34,118 bases of DNA, from contig NZ_QUZT01000070.1 of NCBI RefSeq assembly GCF_004682045.1, forward strand, positions 1-34,118, in the 5' to 3' direction. The notes below the pieces were generated by a model. That model worked only from the letters and a program-made list of their open reading frames with translations, had not been told where the DNA came from and did no database searches. Shown piece after piece: positions 1 to 7,922 of the stretch. Position 1 is the stretch's first letter; every line of letters begins with the position of its first letter. A program made the position numbers and the translations under genes. The stretch is from Pseudomonas nabeulensis (GTDB lineage Bacteria; Pseudomonadota; Gammaproteobacteria; Pseudomonadales; Pseudomonadaceae).

Positions 1-41
1 GAAAGCCGCTCATCTGCTGTGTCCTTAACTGACAGGCATTA

Positions 42-60
42 GGGCTTGCCCCCTCCCACA
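42..60. repeat. REP half-site at left edge
   Basis: A GGGCTTGCCCCCTCCCACA half-site, the same arm that closes the paired REP elements elsewhere in the window. It is preceded by GGCATTA, and no partner arm is visible in the bases shown. It lies just beyond the stop of the 106-residue gene. A similar sequence in inverted orientation sits at the right edge of the window. Confidence 0.7.
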
Positions 61-62
61 TT

Positions 63-383
63 TCAGCTCTTTATTGTCAAATCGAGATCAAGCAGTGCCG
101 AGCCCAGGCATTTGCCATGGGCATCCAGCGCCAGCGAACGGGTCACCCCGCCCCGCAAAATCCCCGGCAACACAAAGTTCAGCGCCTGCACGTTCGGCAG
201 TTCATAACGCCGCACCGGTGCTGCATCAGGATCCCGCAAACCGGCAAAGTATTCGGCGACGCGCTCAGCCGTCAGTTGTTCACACAACAACGGATAATCC
301 TCAGCCCGATACGCAATGATCGAAATGTTCGAGGTATCGCCCTTATCCCCGGTGCGGGAATGAGCCAGCATCTGCAATTTCAT
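63..383 (-). CDS. Small AtuA-associated protein
   Basis: A 106-residue protein beginning MKLQMLAHSRTGDKGDTSNI. The RTGDKGDTSNI stretch and the later NFVLPGILRGGVTRSL stretch are typical of the small domain that accompanies AtuA/DUF1446 proteins. In many bacteria that domain is fused to the C-terminus of the AtuA protein; here it is a separate gene. The ATG overlaps the TGA of the upstream AtuA-like gene (ATGA, 380-383), which implies translational coupling. I infer it works as a subunit or partner of the larger protein. Its biochemical role is unknown to me. Family assignment is fairly secure; function is not. Confidence 0.85.
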   Translation of the reverse strand: MKLQMLAHSRTGDKGDTSNISIIAYRAEDYPLLCEQLTAERVAEYFAGLRDPDAAPVRRYELPNVQALNFVLPGILRGGVTRSLALDAHGKCLGSALLDLDLTIKS

Positions 384-1702
384 ACTTCGATCCTCGGGTT
401 AACCTGGCTACGCGGCAGCAACAACGACGCCACCGCCACCACCTGACGCACACTTTTACTGGCACCACCGCCGCCGGACGGGCCGTTGGTGTAGAGCGTT
501 TCCACCTCGTTGCCGATCCGCACCGCATCAACCCGATCTTCACAACGGGCGGCCACACGCAGGCGCACTTCCCACGGTTCAACGTTACTGCGTGGACCGT
601 GGAGCGAATCCATACCGATCAATTCAGCACGCACGTCCTGCATCTTCACGCCCATCAGTTCCAGGCGTTTGAGGACCACATCCCGCGCCAACTGTGCCCG
701 TGCGACAGCACCGGGGCCACCGTAGGACATCTGCCCTTCGCCAATCCAACCGTCCAGATAGCCGACGCTGACTTTCAATTGCTCTGGTCGCGCATCGCCG
801 CCGGCACCCTGGGCGCGAACGCGATCAACCCCCTCTTCGACAAATTCCGCTTGGGAAAAATCGGCCGTCACATCCGGCGTCAAATACGCAGCAGGGTCGT
901 GTACTTCATAAATCAACTGCTCGGTGCACGTGGCGCGGCTGACCCGCCCGCCCGAGCCCGCCACTTTAGTGATCACCGCCTCACCATCGGCATCGATCTC
1001 GGCCAGCGGAAATCCCAGCCGTGCCAGATCCTCCACATCCTTGAAACCCGGATCGGCAAAATACCCACCACTGACCTGGCCGGCACATTCAAGCAAATGC
1101 CCCACCAATGTGCCGCGCCCCAAGCGCTGCCAGTCGTCGGCCGCCCAGCCGAACTCGAACATCTGCGGCGCGAGGAACAGCGAAGGGTCGGCCACGCGCC
1201 CGGTGATCACCACATCGGCGTCGGCGCGCAAGGCGTCGAGGATGCCATCAACGCCCAGGTAGGCATTTGCGGAGATCAGTCGATCCCCCAAGCTCCCAAC
1301 GGTTTGGCCGTTATCCAACAAAAACTCGGGCTGCAACACGTCCAGCACGTCATCGCCGATCACAGCAACCACCTTGAGCGCCAGGCCCAACTCGCTGGCG
1401 ATGCGTCGCACTTCATTGGCCGCCGATACCGGATTGGCCGCGCCCATATTGGTGATCACGCGCAATCGCCGCGCGTTCTGCGCGCCGACAAATGGCAACA
1501 CGCGGCGCATGCGCTCACTCAACAGCGGGTCGTAGCCGCCCTGTGGATCGTTGATTCGCGCCTGTTGCGCCAGGGCAATCGTGCGTTCAGCCAGGCATTC
1601 GAACACCAGGTAATCCAGGTTGCCCTGCTCGGCCAACTCGACGGCAGGTTCAATACGGTCACCGGAATAGCCGGCGCCGGAACCGATGCGCAAGGTTTTC
1701 AT
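380..1702 (-). CDS. AtuA-family protein (DUF1446)
   Basis: A 440-residue protein with the N-terminal pattern of the acyclic terpene utilization AtuA family: RIGSGAGYSGDRIEPAVELA at the start, then YLVFECLAERTIALA, and a Gly-rich C-terminal segment (TNGPSGGGGASK). AtuA is required for citronellol/geraniol degradation in P. aeruginosa, but the family is broad and this copy is not next to atuB-H genes. It starts 1 base after the transporter stop, with GGGAGTGA upstream in the transporter 3' end, and ends overlapping the small partner gene. The citMHS neighbour suggests a carboxylate or acyl-acid substrate; that is inference. No TM segment or signal peptide is evident. Confidence 0.85.
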   Translation of the reverse strand: MKTLRIGSGAGYSGDRIEPAVELAEQGNLDYLVFECLAERTIALAQQARINDPQGGYDPLLSERMRRVLPFVGAQNARRLRVITNMGAANPVSAANEVRRIASELGLALKVVAVIGDDVLDVLQPEFLLDNGQTVGSLGDRLISANAYLGVDGILDALRADADVVITGRVADPSLFLAPQMFEFGWAADDWQRLGRGTLVGHLLECAGQVSGGYFADPGFKDVEDLARLGFPLAEIDADGEAVITKVAGSGGRVSRATCTEQLIYEVHDPAAYLTPDVTADFSQAEFVEEGVDRVRAQGAGGDARPEQLKVSVGYLDGWIGEGQMSYGGPGAVARAQLARDVVLKRLELMGVKMQDVRAELIGMDSLHGPRSNVEPWEVRLRVAARCEDRVDAVRIGNEVETLYTNGPSGGGGASKSVRQVVAVASLLLPRSQVNPRIEV

Positions 1703-1703
1703 C

Positions 1704-2996
1704 TCAAATCACTCCCAGGAGCAACGCGGTCAGGGTCATCAACACCGACGCGGCAAACAGAAACGGAATGGTGAAGCGCTGGTGATCGGCGAGTTCGATC
1801 TTGCACAGGCCCACCAACAGGAAGGTCGCGGGGGTCAGCGGGCTGACCGGGAAACCGGTGGTGTGCACGCCCAACAGCGAGGCCTGGGCCACTTGCAGGG
1901 GGTCGACGCCCAAGGCCTTGCCGACTTCGGCGATCACCGGCATCACGCCGAAATAGTAGGAATCGGGGTCGAACAGCATGCTCAGTGGCATGGACAGGAA
2001 GCCCACCACCGCCGGGATCAACTTGCCGTGGCCGGCTGGAATCTGTGCCACTGCCACTTCGGCGATCGCCTTGAGCATGCCGGTGCCCTGCATGATGCCG
2101 GTGAACACCCCGGCGGCGAGCAGGATACTGGCCATGGTCAGGGCGGTTTTGGCGTGAGCATCGATGCGAGCGCGTTGGGCGTCCACATTCGGGTAGTTGA
2201 TGCACAGCGCAACCACGGTGCCGAGCATGAACATCACCACCGGGTCGACCCAGCCGGCGATCATCACCACCATCACCAGCACGGTCAGCACCAGGTTGAC
2301 CCAGAACAGGCGCGGGCGGCGCAACTTGATGTCGTCATCGCTGAGCACGCGCTGCGGCACCGCATCTACAGTTGACCCGGCACCCAGGCCGAGGCGTTTT
2401 TCTTCGCGACGGCCGAGCCACCAGGCGCAGGCGAACACAAAGATCAGGCCGACGATCTGCACCGGGATCAGCGGCTGGAAAAGATCCGCCACCGGCACAT
2501 GCAAGGCGGCCGACGAACGCAGCACGGGGCCGGTCCACGGCAGGAAGTTGACCCCGGCGGCCATCGCGCAGACACAGGCAAGGATGCGTTTGTCGATGCC
2601 CAGCCGTGTATACAGCGGCAGCATCGCCGGCACCGTGACCAGGAAGGTCACCGCGCCGGAACCGTCCAAGTGCACCAGCAACGCCAGGGTCGCGGTGCCT
2701 ACGACAATTCGTGTAGGACGCGTCCCTACTGTGCGCAGGATTCGATCAATGATGGGGTCGAGCATGCCGGCGTCGGTCATGATCCCGAAAAACAGAATCG
2801 CAAAGACAAACATGCCCACCACGGGGGCGACGTTCTTGATACCGGTAATGATGAAGGCACTGGTTTGCAGGCCGAACCCGCCGATCAGCGCGGCGATGAT
2901 CGGCAGGGCGATCAGGGCCACCAGTGGCGAGAGGCGTTTGCTCATGACGGCAGCGAGCAGGCACAGGATGGTGATGACACCCAGGGTAGCGAGCAT
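1704..2996 (-). CDS. CitMHS-family carboxylate transporter
   Basis: A 430-residue inner-membrane protein with about eleven hydrophobic segments spread over its length, beginning MLATLGVITILCLLAAVMSK. It resembles the CitMHS family, which imports metal-citrate complexes by proton symport. Family-like segments include VGMFVFAILFFGIMTDAGM, HLDGSGAVTFLVTVPAMLPL and, near the C-terminus, HTTGFPVSPLTPATFLLVGL. The ATG at 2996 has CTGGAG about 8 bases upstream. It is the first gene of a three-gene operon with the AtuA-like protein and its small partner, and is divergent from a LysR gene that probably controls it. The actual substrate is uncertain: citrate or another tricarboxylate is the family default. 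Confidence 0.88.
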   Translation of the reverse strand: MLATLGVITILCLLAAVMSKRLSPLVALIALPIIAALIGGFGLQTSAFIITGIKNVAPVVGMFVFAILFFGIMTDAGMLDPIIDRILRTVGTRPTRIVVGTATLALLVHLDGSGAVTFLVTVPAMLPLYTRLGIDKRILACVCAMAAGVNFLPWTGPVLRSSAALHVPVADLFQPLIPVQIVGLIFVFACAWWLGRREEKRLGLGAGSTVDAVPQRVLSDDDIKLRRPRLFWVNLVLTVLVMVVMIAGWVDPVVMFMLGTVVALCINYPNVDAQRARIDAHAKTALTMASILLAAGVFTGIMQGTGMLKAIAEVAVAQIPAGHGKLIPAVVGFLSMPLSMLFDPDSYYFGVMPVIAEVGKALGVDPLQVAQASLLGVHTTGFPVSPLTPATFLLVGLCKIELADHQRFTIPFLFAASVLMTLTALLLGVI

Positions 2997-3107
2997 GGGT
3001 TACTCCAGAGCGGCCTTGGTGGCCGGTTATTGTTTTCCCCGGAGTATTGGAAGCGGGTTAGTCTTTGTAAATTGGAATATTCACCAGCTAGTGTTCGGAA
3101 AAACAAA

Positions 3108-4004
3108 ATGAAGAACAGCATCCAACACATTCAGGCGTTCCTCGCCGTGGCGCGCACAGGCAGTTTCACCAAGGCCGCCAGTGAGTTGCACCTGTCACCT
3201 TCGGCCCTGACGGTGCAGGTGCAACAACTGGAAGACTGGCTCGGCGTTGCCTTGCTCGACCGCAGCCCGCGCCACGTCAGCATTACCGCCGCTGGCCAGG
3301 ATGCCCGTGGTCCGATGGAAAAACTGCTGCTGGACCTGGACAACATCGTCACCGGCTCCCGCGATCTCGCGGCGTTGCGCCGCGGCGTAGTGACCATCGC
3401 CGCCCTGCCCTCGGTGTGTGCCGGCACGCTGCCGCCGGTGTTGCGCCTGTTTCGTGAACGTTTTGCCGGGATTGAAGTGCGCCTGCATGACCTGGTGGCC
3501 CATCGCATTCATGCCCAAGTGCGTTCCGGCGAAGTGGATTTCGGCATTGGTGTGCGGGCGCGGCTCAGCCATGGGCTGGAGTTTGTGCCGGTGCTGAATG
3601 ACCGGTTATGCGCATTTGTGCCCCTGGGCCATCCCCTCGCCCGCCATCGCCAATTGACCCTGGAACAGTTGGCCGACCAACCGATCATCCTCACCGGGCG
3701 CGACAGCAGTGTGCGGGAGCAGGTGGATGCGCTGTTTGATGAAACGCGGCTGATGATGCATGCGGGGATGGAGGCGAATTACATGTCGACGGTGTTAGCG
3801 TTGGTGCGCCAGGGGCTGGGGATCAGTGTGTTGCCGGAGTCGGCGGCGGACAGTCTGGAGGGGTTGAAGCGGATTACTATCGATCACCCTGGGGTGAACC
3901 GGGAGATTGGGTTGATCAGTCGTAGCGGGATGGGCTTGAGCCCGGCGGCGCAGCGGTGTTTCGACCTGCTGATCGCAGAATTATCTGACGCACCGCTGAG
4001 CTAA
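3108..4004 (+). CDS. LysR-family transcriptional regulator
   Basis: A 298-residue regulator. Residues about 1-60 form the LysR winged helix-turn-helix (HIQAFLAVARTGSFTKAASE, LHLSPSALTVQVQQLEDWLG); the rest is a periplasmic-binding-protein-like effector domain. I chose the ATG at 3108 because the LysR N-terminus starts there; the same frame is open further upstream but has no homology-like content. It is divergent from the citMHS/AtuA-like operon across about 110 bases, the usual arrangement for a LysR protein activating its neighbours in response to a substrate or intermediate. Its target and ligand are inferred from this context only. Confidence 0.92.
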   Translation: MKNSIQHIQAFLAVARTGSFTKAASELHLSPSALTVQVQQLEDWLGVALLDRSPRHVSITAAGQDARGPMEKLLLDLDNIVTGSRDLAALRRGVVTIAALPSVCAGTLPPVLRLFRERFAGIEVRLHDLVAHRIHAQVRSGEVDFGIGVRARLSHGLEFVPVLNDRLCAFVPLGHPLARHRQLTLEQLADQPIILTGRDSSVREQVDALFDETRLMMHAGMEANYMSTVLALVRQGLGISVLPESAADSLEGLKRITIDHPGVNREIGLISRSGMGLSPAAQRCFDLLIAELSDAPLS

Positions 4005-4005
4005 A

Positions 4006-4095
4006 TGTGGGAGGGAGCTTGCTCCCGATGAGGGAGTGTCAGCCACCGGATTAGGTGGCTGATACACCGCCATCGGGGGCAAGCCCCCTCCCACA
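4006..4095. repeat. REP pair (inverted)
   Basis: Two REP arms in inverted orientation: TGTGGGAGGGAGCTTGCTCC on the left and GGGGGCAAGCCCCCTCCCACA on the right. A GTGTCAGCCACC / GGTGGCTGATAC inner palindrome lies between them. It fills the gap between the convergent LysR and GST genes and runs into the GST coding sequence. The left arm has an A/T change in the stem compared with the right arm, so the two arms are not identical. Confidence 0.9.
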
Positions 4096-4695
4096 GTCAA
4101 GCATCGGGACATGCTTGGGATGGCTGGCCACGCGCTGGAGCCACGCCTGCACCGCCGGATACGGTGCCAGATCAAACCCACCTTCATGCGCCACATGGGT
4201 ATAGGCATACAGCGCAATATCGGCAATCGAATACTGCTCACCCACCAGATACGGCGTGGCCTGTAGCTGGCGCTCCATGACTTTCAGCGCTTTGTAGCCA
4301 CGCTTATGGCACGTCTTGTATTCCTCCAAACGATCTTCGGGCATGTTCAGGTAGAACTGGATAAACCGCGCCACCGCGATGTACGGCTCATGGCTGTATT
4401 GCTCGAAGAACTGCCATTGCAGCACTTGGGTGCGCAGGCGCGGTTCGCTGGGCAGGAACTCACTGCCGTCGGCGAGGAAGTTGAGGATCGCGTTGGATTC
4501 CCACAGGCAGGTGCCGTCTTCCAGCTCCAGCACCGGGATCTTGCCGTTGGGGTTCTTGGCCAGGAATTCGGCGGTCTGGGTGTCACCCTTGAGGATGTCC
4601 ACGTCGATCCATTGATAGGGAATGCCCAGCAGGTTGAGCATCAATTTGACCTTGTAGCAGTTGCCCGACTTGTAATCGCCATAAACCTTGTACAT
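4051..4695 (-). CDS. Glutathione S-transferase
   Basis: A 214-residue cytosolic GST-like protein. Residues 1-80 are the thioredoxin-fold glutathione domain (YKSGNCYKVKLMLNLLGIPY, NPNGKIPVLELEDG, WESNAIL), followed by an all-helical C-terminal domain. The ATG has AGGGGAG about 7 bases upstream. It starts 10 bases after the stop of the aminotransferase gene, so the two are probably co-transcribed. The last 14 residues (CGRGLAPDGGVSAT) and the stop codon are encoded by a REP element; the ordinary GST tail ends near PKHVPMLD. I read this as replacement of the original 3' end by the repeat. The substrate is unknown. Confidence 0.92.
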   Translation of the reverse strand: MYKVYGDYKSGNCYKVKLMLNLLGIPYQWIDVDILKGDTQTAEFLAKNPNGKIPVLELEDGTCLWESNAILNFLADGSEFLPSEPRLRTQVLQWQFFEQYSHEPYIAVARFIQFYLNMPEDRLEEYKTCHKRGYKALKVMERQLQATPYLVGEQYSIADIALYAYTHVAHEGGFDLAPYPAVQAWLQRVASHPKHVPMLDCGRGLAPDGGVSAT

Positions 4696-4705
4696 GGGGC
4701 TCCCC

Positions 4706-5872
4706 TTATGCCGCTTGCGCGTGCTGTGCTTGACGGACTACCGCGGCCAGGCGCTTGAGACCTTCGTCCAAACGCGCCGGGTCGATATGGCTGAAATTGA
4801 GCCGCAATGAACCCAAGTGCTGGTCCGGCTCGGAAAAGAACGGTTCACCGGGCATGAACGCGACATCCTGATCCAGCGCTTGCGCCAACAAGGTGCGGGT
4901 GTCCAGTGGCTGTTTCAAGGTCAGCCAGAAGAATAATCCACCCTGGGGCACTTGCCAGTCGGCCAGGTCCGCGAAGTGGCGCTCCAGTGCAGACTGGAAC
5001 GCATCGCGGCGGTCGCGGTAAAAGCTGCGCAGCTCGGCCAGGTGCTGCTGGTATTTCTCCGTGCCAATCCACTGCATCGCCTGCCATTGGCCGACGCGGT
5101 TGGTGTGCAGATCCGCCGACTGCTTGAGCTTGAGCAGGTGCGGGAACAAATCCGGGCTGGCGATCAGGTAGCCAACGCGCAGGCCCGGCAGCAGGGTTTT
5201 GGACACGGTGCCGGTGTAGATCCAGCTGGCTTTTTTCAGGCGGCCGGCAATGGGTTTGGCGCTGCCGCCATCGAAGGTCAGCTCGCGGTAGGGTTCGTCT
5301 TCGATCAGCGTCACGCCGAACTCATCCAGCAGCGCGGCGACGGCTTCGCGCTTGGCCTCGCTGTAGCGCACGGCCGAGGGGTTCTGGAACGTCGGGATCA
5401 AGTAGATGAACGCCGGACGATGGCGTTCGAGGTTGGCGCGCAAGGCGGCCAGGTCCGGGCCGTCGGCTTCCAACTGCACGGTGAGGCAGTCGGCGCCGAA
5501 CAGTTGGAAGATCTGCAACGCGGCCAGGTAAGTCGGGCCTTCCAGCAGGATCTGCGTGCCTTTGTCGATGTACAGCTTGGCCGCCAGGTCCAGGGTTTGT
5601 TGCGAGCCACTGACCACCAGCACCTGGCTGGCCTGGCACTCCAGGCCCAGGGCCCGGGCCTCGGCGGCGAGCAACTCACGCAGCTGTGGCTCGCCTTCGC
5701 TCATGCCGTACTGGCCGATGTTCAGCGGCATATCATCCCAGTTCAGCGCCGGCAGCATGGCTTCGGCCGGCAGGCCACCGGCAAACGACATCACTTCCGG
5801 GCGCTGGGCGGCCGCGAGGATTTCACGGATCAAGGAGCTTTTGAGGCGCGTAACACGTTCAGAGAAGGCCAT
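4706..5872 (-). CDS. PLP-dependent aminotransferase (class I/II)
   Basis: A 388-residue fold-type I aminotransferase similar to 2-aminoadipate/LysN-type and MocR-catalytic-domain enzymes, without a DNA-binding domain. Visible features are SFAGGLPAEAML near the N-terminus, YGMSEGEPQLRELLA, an IPTFQNPSAVRYS segment, IEDEPYREL, and the PLP-lysine motif GTVSKTLLPGLRVGYL with the Lys around residue 226. I chose the ATG at 5872 because family homology begins at MAFSERVTRLKSS; the open frame upstream of it overlaps the divergent MarR gene and is antisense to it. It leads an operon with the GST gene. The amino donor is not determined by sequence alone. Confidence 0.92.
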   Translation of the reverse strand: MAFSERVTRLKSSLIREILAAAQRPEVMSFAGGLPAEAMLPALNWDDMPLNIGQYGMSEGEPQLRELLAAEARALGLECQASQVLVVSGSQQTLDLAAKLYIDKGTQILLEGPTYLAALQIFQLFGADCLTVQLEADGPDLAALRANLERHRPAFIYLIPTFQNPSAVRYSEAKREAVAALLDEFGVTLIEDEPYRELTFDGGSAKPIAGRLKKASWIYTGTVSKTLLPGLRVGYLIASPDLFPHLLKLKQSADLHTNRVGQWQAMQWIGTEKYQQHLAELRSFYRDRRDAFQSALERHFADLADWQVPQGGLFFWLTLKQPLDTRTLLAQALDQDVAFMPGEPFFSEPDQHLGSLRLNFSHIDPARLDEGLKRLAAVVRQAQHAQAA

Positions 5873-5953
5873 GGGGTCACCGGTAGCGAAGACTGTGGGA
5901 AATACGTCAAACTGGTTGACCGAAATTACGACGACTTGCACGGATACGTCAAT

Positions 5954-6388
5954 ATGCTTGACCTTAAAAACCAGACCGCCCAGCAAGAAGCCATGGAAGC
6001 GTTCTTCTTCGGCTACCAGGCCTTCACCGCCAAGGCCGACGAAATGCTCGAACGCCGAGGACTGAGCCGGGTACACCAGCGCATCGTGTTTTTTATCGCG
6101 CGCTACCCCGCCTTGAACGTGAAGGAACTGCTGGAATTGCTCGGCGTGAGCAAGCAAGCGCTGAACATGCCTCTGCGCCAGTTGCAGGAAATGCACCTGG
6201 TGAACAGCGTTGCGTCCGAGACCGACAAGCGTAAACGCCTGCTGGCGTTGACCGAAGAAGGCCTGCGTTTCGAGCAGTCGCTGCGCCGCGAGCAAGTGAA
6301 GCTGTTACAGCGCGCTTTCGGTGAAGCCGGGGAAGAAGCGGTGGCGGGATGGCTGGCCGTTAATCAGGCATTGAGCGCCGTGAACTAG
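5954..6388 (+). CDS. MarR-family transcriptional regulator
   Basis: A 144-residue winged-helix protein. The core contains HQRIVFFIARYPALNVKELL, then LGVSKQALNMPLRQLQEMHL as the recognition region, and ETDKRKRLLALTEEG as the wing, all MarR-like. I placed the start at the ATG at 5954, which gives a normal MarR length; the frame continues upstream as an antisense shadow of the aminotransferase. It is divergent from the aminotransferase-GST operon across 81 bases and probably regulates that pair, but this is inferred from position. The ligand is unknown. Confidence 0.9.
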   Translation: MLDLKNQTAQQEAMEAFFFGYQAFTAKADEMLERRGLSRVHQRIVFFIARYPALNVKELLELLGVSKQALNMPLRQLQEMHLVNSVASETDKRKRLLALTEEGLRFEQSLRREQVKLLQRAFGEAGEEAVAGWLAVNQALSAVN

Positions 6389-6426
6389 CCTTCCATCCGG
6401 CTATTCGAAAACATTATTTGCTTTCT

Positions 6427-6436
6427 TTGTATACAA
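6427..6436. promoter_or_regulatory. Palindrome TTGTATACAA (purine operator candidate)
   Basis: A perfect 10-base palindrome TTGTATACAA, 130 bases upstream of the purine permease start. The same sequence, or a one-base variant, lies upstream of hiuH and of puuE. I infer a shared regulator binding site; the GT-AC core resembles operators of GntR-superfamily repressors. Confidence 0.5.
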
Positions 6437-6463
6437 AAGCATAATTCGCCTCGTGCGAGTTCC

Positions 6464-6477
6464 TGACCTATTGGTCA
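6464..6477. promoter_or_regulatory. Inverted repeat TGACC-N4-GGTCA
   Basis: TGACCTATTGGTCA is a perfect 5-base inverted repeat with a 4-base spacer, 88 bases upstream of the purine permease. The half TGACCAAT (reverse strand) also appears at about 20767 upstream of the Tsx-like gene. It may be a second operator, but the evidence is only the symmetry and that partial match. Confidence 0.3.
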
Positions 6478-6565
6478 ACAAAACCCGCCAGTACCTCAAA
6501 GCGCTGTTGCCCACATTTGTGACCGGCGCTGGAAATAACAATAAAACTCTTGAGGAGTACTCGCT

Positions 6566-7912
6566 GTGGATAGCCGCAAATCCGACGCCCCTACGCTGGA
6601 CATCGCCCCGCCCAATAACAGCTGGCTAGAACGCCTGTTCAAGCTCAGCGCACATGGCACCACAGTGAAGACCGAGCTGATCGCCGGCCTCACCACCTTT
6701 ATCACCATGGCCTACATCATCTTCGTCAACCCCAACATCATGGCCGATGCCGGTATTGATCACGGCGCGGCGTTCGTCGCTACGTGCATCGCCGCGGCAT
6801 TGGGTTGCCTGTTGATGGGGCTGTACGCCAACTGGCCGGTGGGCCTGGCGCCGGGTATGGGCTTGAATGCGTTTTTTACCTACACCGTGGTCGGCACCAT
6901 GGGCTACACCTGGGAAACCGCGCTGGGTGCGGTGTTTATCTCGGGTGTGTTGTTCATGGGCCTGACGCTATCGCGCGTGCGCGAATGGTTGCTCAACAGC
7001 ATTCCCGTGAGCCTGCGCCACGCCATGGGCGCCGGTGTCGGGCTGTTTCTCGGCGTAATTGGCCTGAAAACCGCCGGCATCATCGTCGACAGCCCGGCTA
7101 CCTTGATCAAGCTCGGTTCGCTGCACGAGCCGGCGCCATTGCTGGCGGCGGTGTGCTTCCTGTTGATCGCGATCCTCAGCTATCACCGCGTATTCGGTGC
7201 AATCCTGATCAGCATCATTGCGGTCACCCTCGCCGGTTGGGGCCTGGACCTGGTGCACTACAACGGCATGGTCTCCACTCCACCCAGCCTGGCGCCGACC
7301 TGGATGGCCATGGACGTGAAAGGTGTATTCAATATCAGCATGATAAGTGTTGTTTTCGCCTTTCTTTTTGTACACATGTTCGACACTGCAGGTACACTGA
7401 TGGGCGTCGCGCAACGGGCGGGGCTGGTGAATGCCGACGGCAAGATCGACAACCTGTCCCGCGCCTTGAAGGCCGACAGTGCTTCCAGCGTGTTCGGTGC
7501 CATGGTCGGCGTGCCGCCCGTGACCAGCTATGTGGAAAGTGCTGCCGGCGTGGCCGCAGGTGGCCGCACCGGGTTAACGGCCGTAACCGTGGGCGTGCTG
7601 TTTGTGGCCGCGATGTTTTTCGCACCACTGGCCGGGATGATTCCAGCCTACGCCACCGCCGGCGCGCTGATCTACGTGGCGATGCTGATGATGGCGAGCA
7701 TGGCCCATATCAATTGGGATGAAGCCACCGACAGCATTCCGGCCATCGTGACCGCAATCATGATGCCACTGACCTTCTCGGTCGCCGACGGCATCGCCCT
7801 GGGCTTTATCACCTATGTGGCGCTCAAGGCGGGCACCGGCAAGTACCGCGAGATTTCGGCGAGCCTGTGGGTGCTGTGCGCGATCTTTATCGCCAAATTC
7901 ATATTCTTATAA
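6566..7912 (+). CDS. NCS2/AzgA-type purine permease
   Basis: A 448-residue inner-membrane permease of the AzgA branch of NCS2, which takes up hypoxanthine, guanine or adenine by proton symport. It has about 12-14 hydrophobic segments. Characteristic stretches are ELIAGLTTFITMAYIIFVNP, GLAPGMGLNAFFTYTVV, VHMFDTAGTLMGVAQRAGL and GVPPVTSYVESAAGVAAGGR. It begins at GTG (6566) with TGAGGAGT about 9 bases upstream. It precedes a LysE-type gene by 10 bases and probably shares its transcript. Two palindromes upstream suggest purine-responsive control together with the degradation genes further right. Substrate preference among purine bases cannot be read from the sequence. Confidence 0.92.
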   Translation: MDSRKSDAPTLDIAPPNNSWLERLFKLSAHGTTVKTELIAGLTTFITMAYIIFVNPNIMADAGIDHGAAFVATCIAAALGCLLMGLYANWPVGLAPGMGLNAFFTYTVVGTMGYTWETALGAVFISGVLFMGLTLSRVREWLLNSIPVSLRHAMGAGVGLFLGVIGLKTAGIIVDSPATLIKLGSLHEPAPLLAAVCFLLIAILSYHRVFGAILISIIAVTLAGWGLDLVHYNGMVSTPPSLAPTWMAMDVKGVFNISMISVVFAFLFVHMFDTAGTLMGVAQRAGLVNADGKIDNLSRALKADSASSVFGAMVGVPPVTSYVESAAGVAAGGRTGLTAVTVGVLFVAAMFFAPLAGMIPAYATAGALIYVAMLMMASMAHINWDEATDSIPAIVTAIMMPLTFSVADGIALGFITYVALKAGTGKYREISASLWVLCAIFIAKFIFL

Positions 7913-7922
7913 GGAGTAACGG

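Noticed and set aside
599..1774. 391-codon open frame on the plus strand
   Set aside because: It is antisense to the AtuA-like gene, has no family resemblance and is rich in His/Gln/Arg as shadow frames of GC-rich genes are.
5873..6295. N-terminal extension of the aminotransferase by about 140 residues
   Set aside because: The extension is antisense to the MarR gene and not part of the aminotransferase family; the family start is the ATG at 5872.
7368..7377. TTGTACACAT, a near match to the purine operator
   Set aside because: It lies deep within the permease coding sequence and has lost the palindrome; likely chance.
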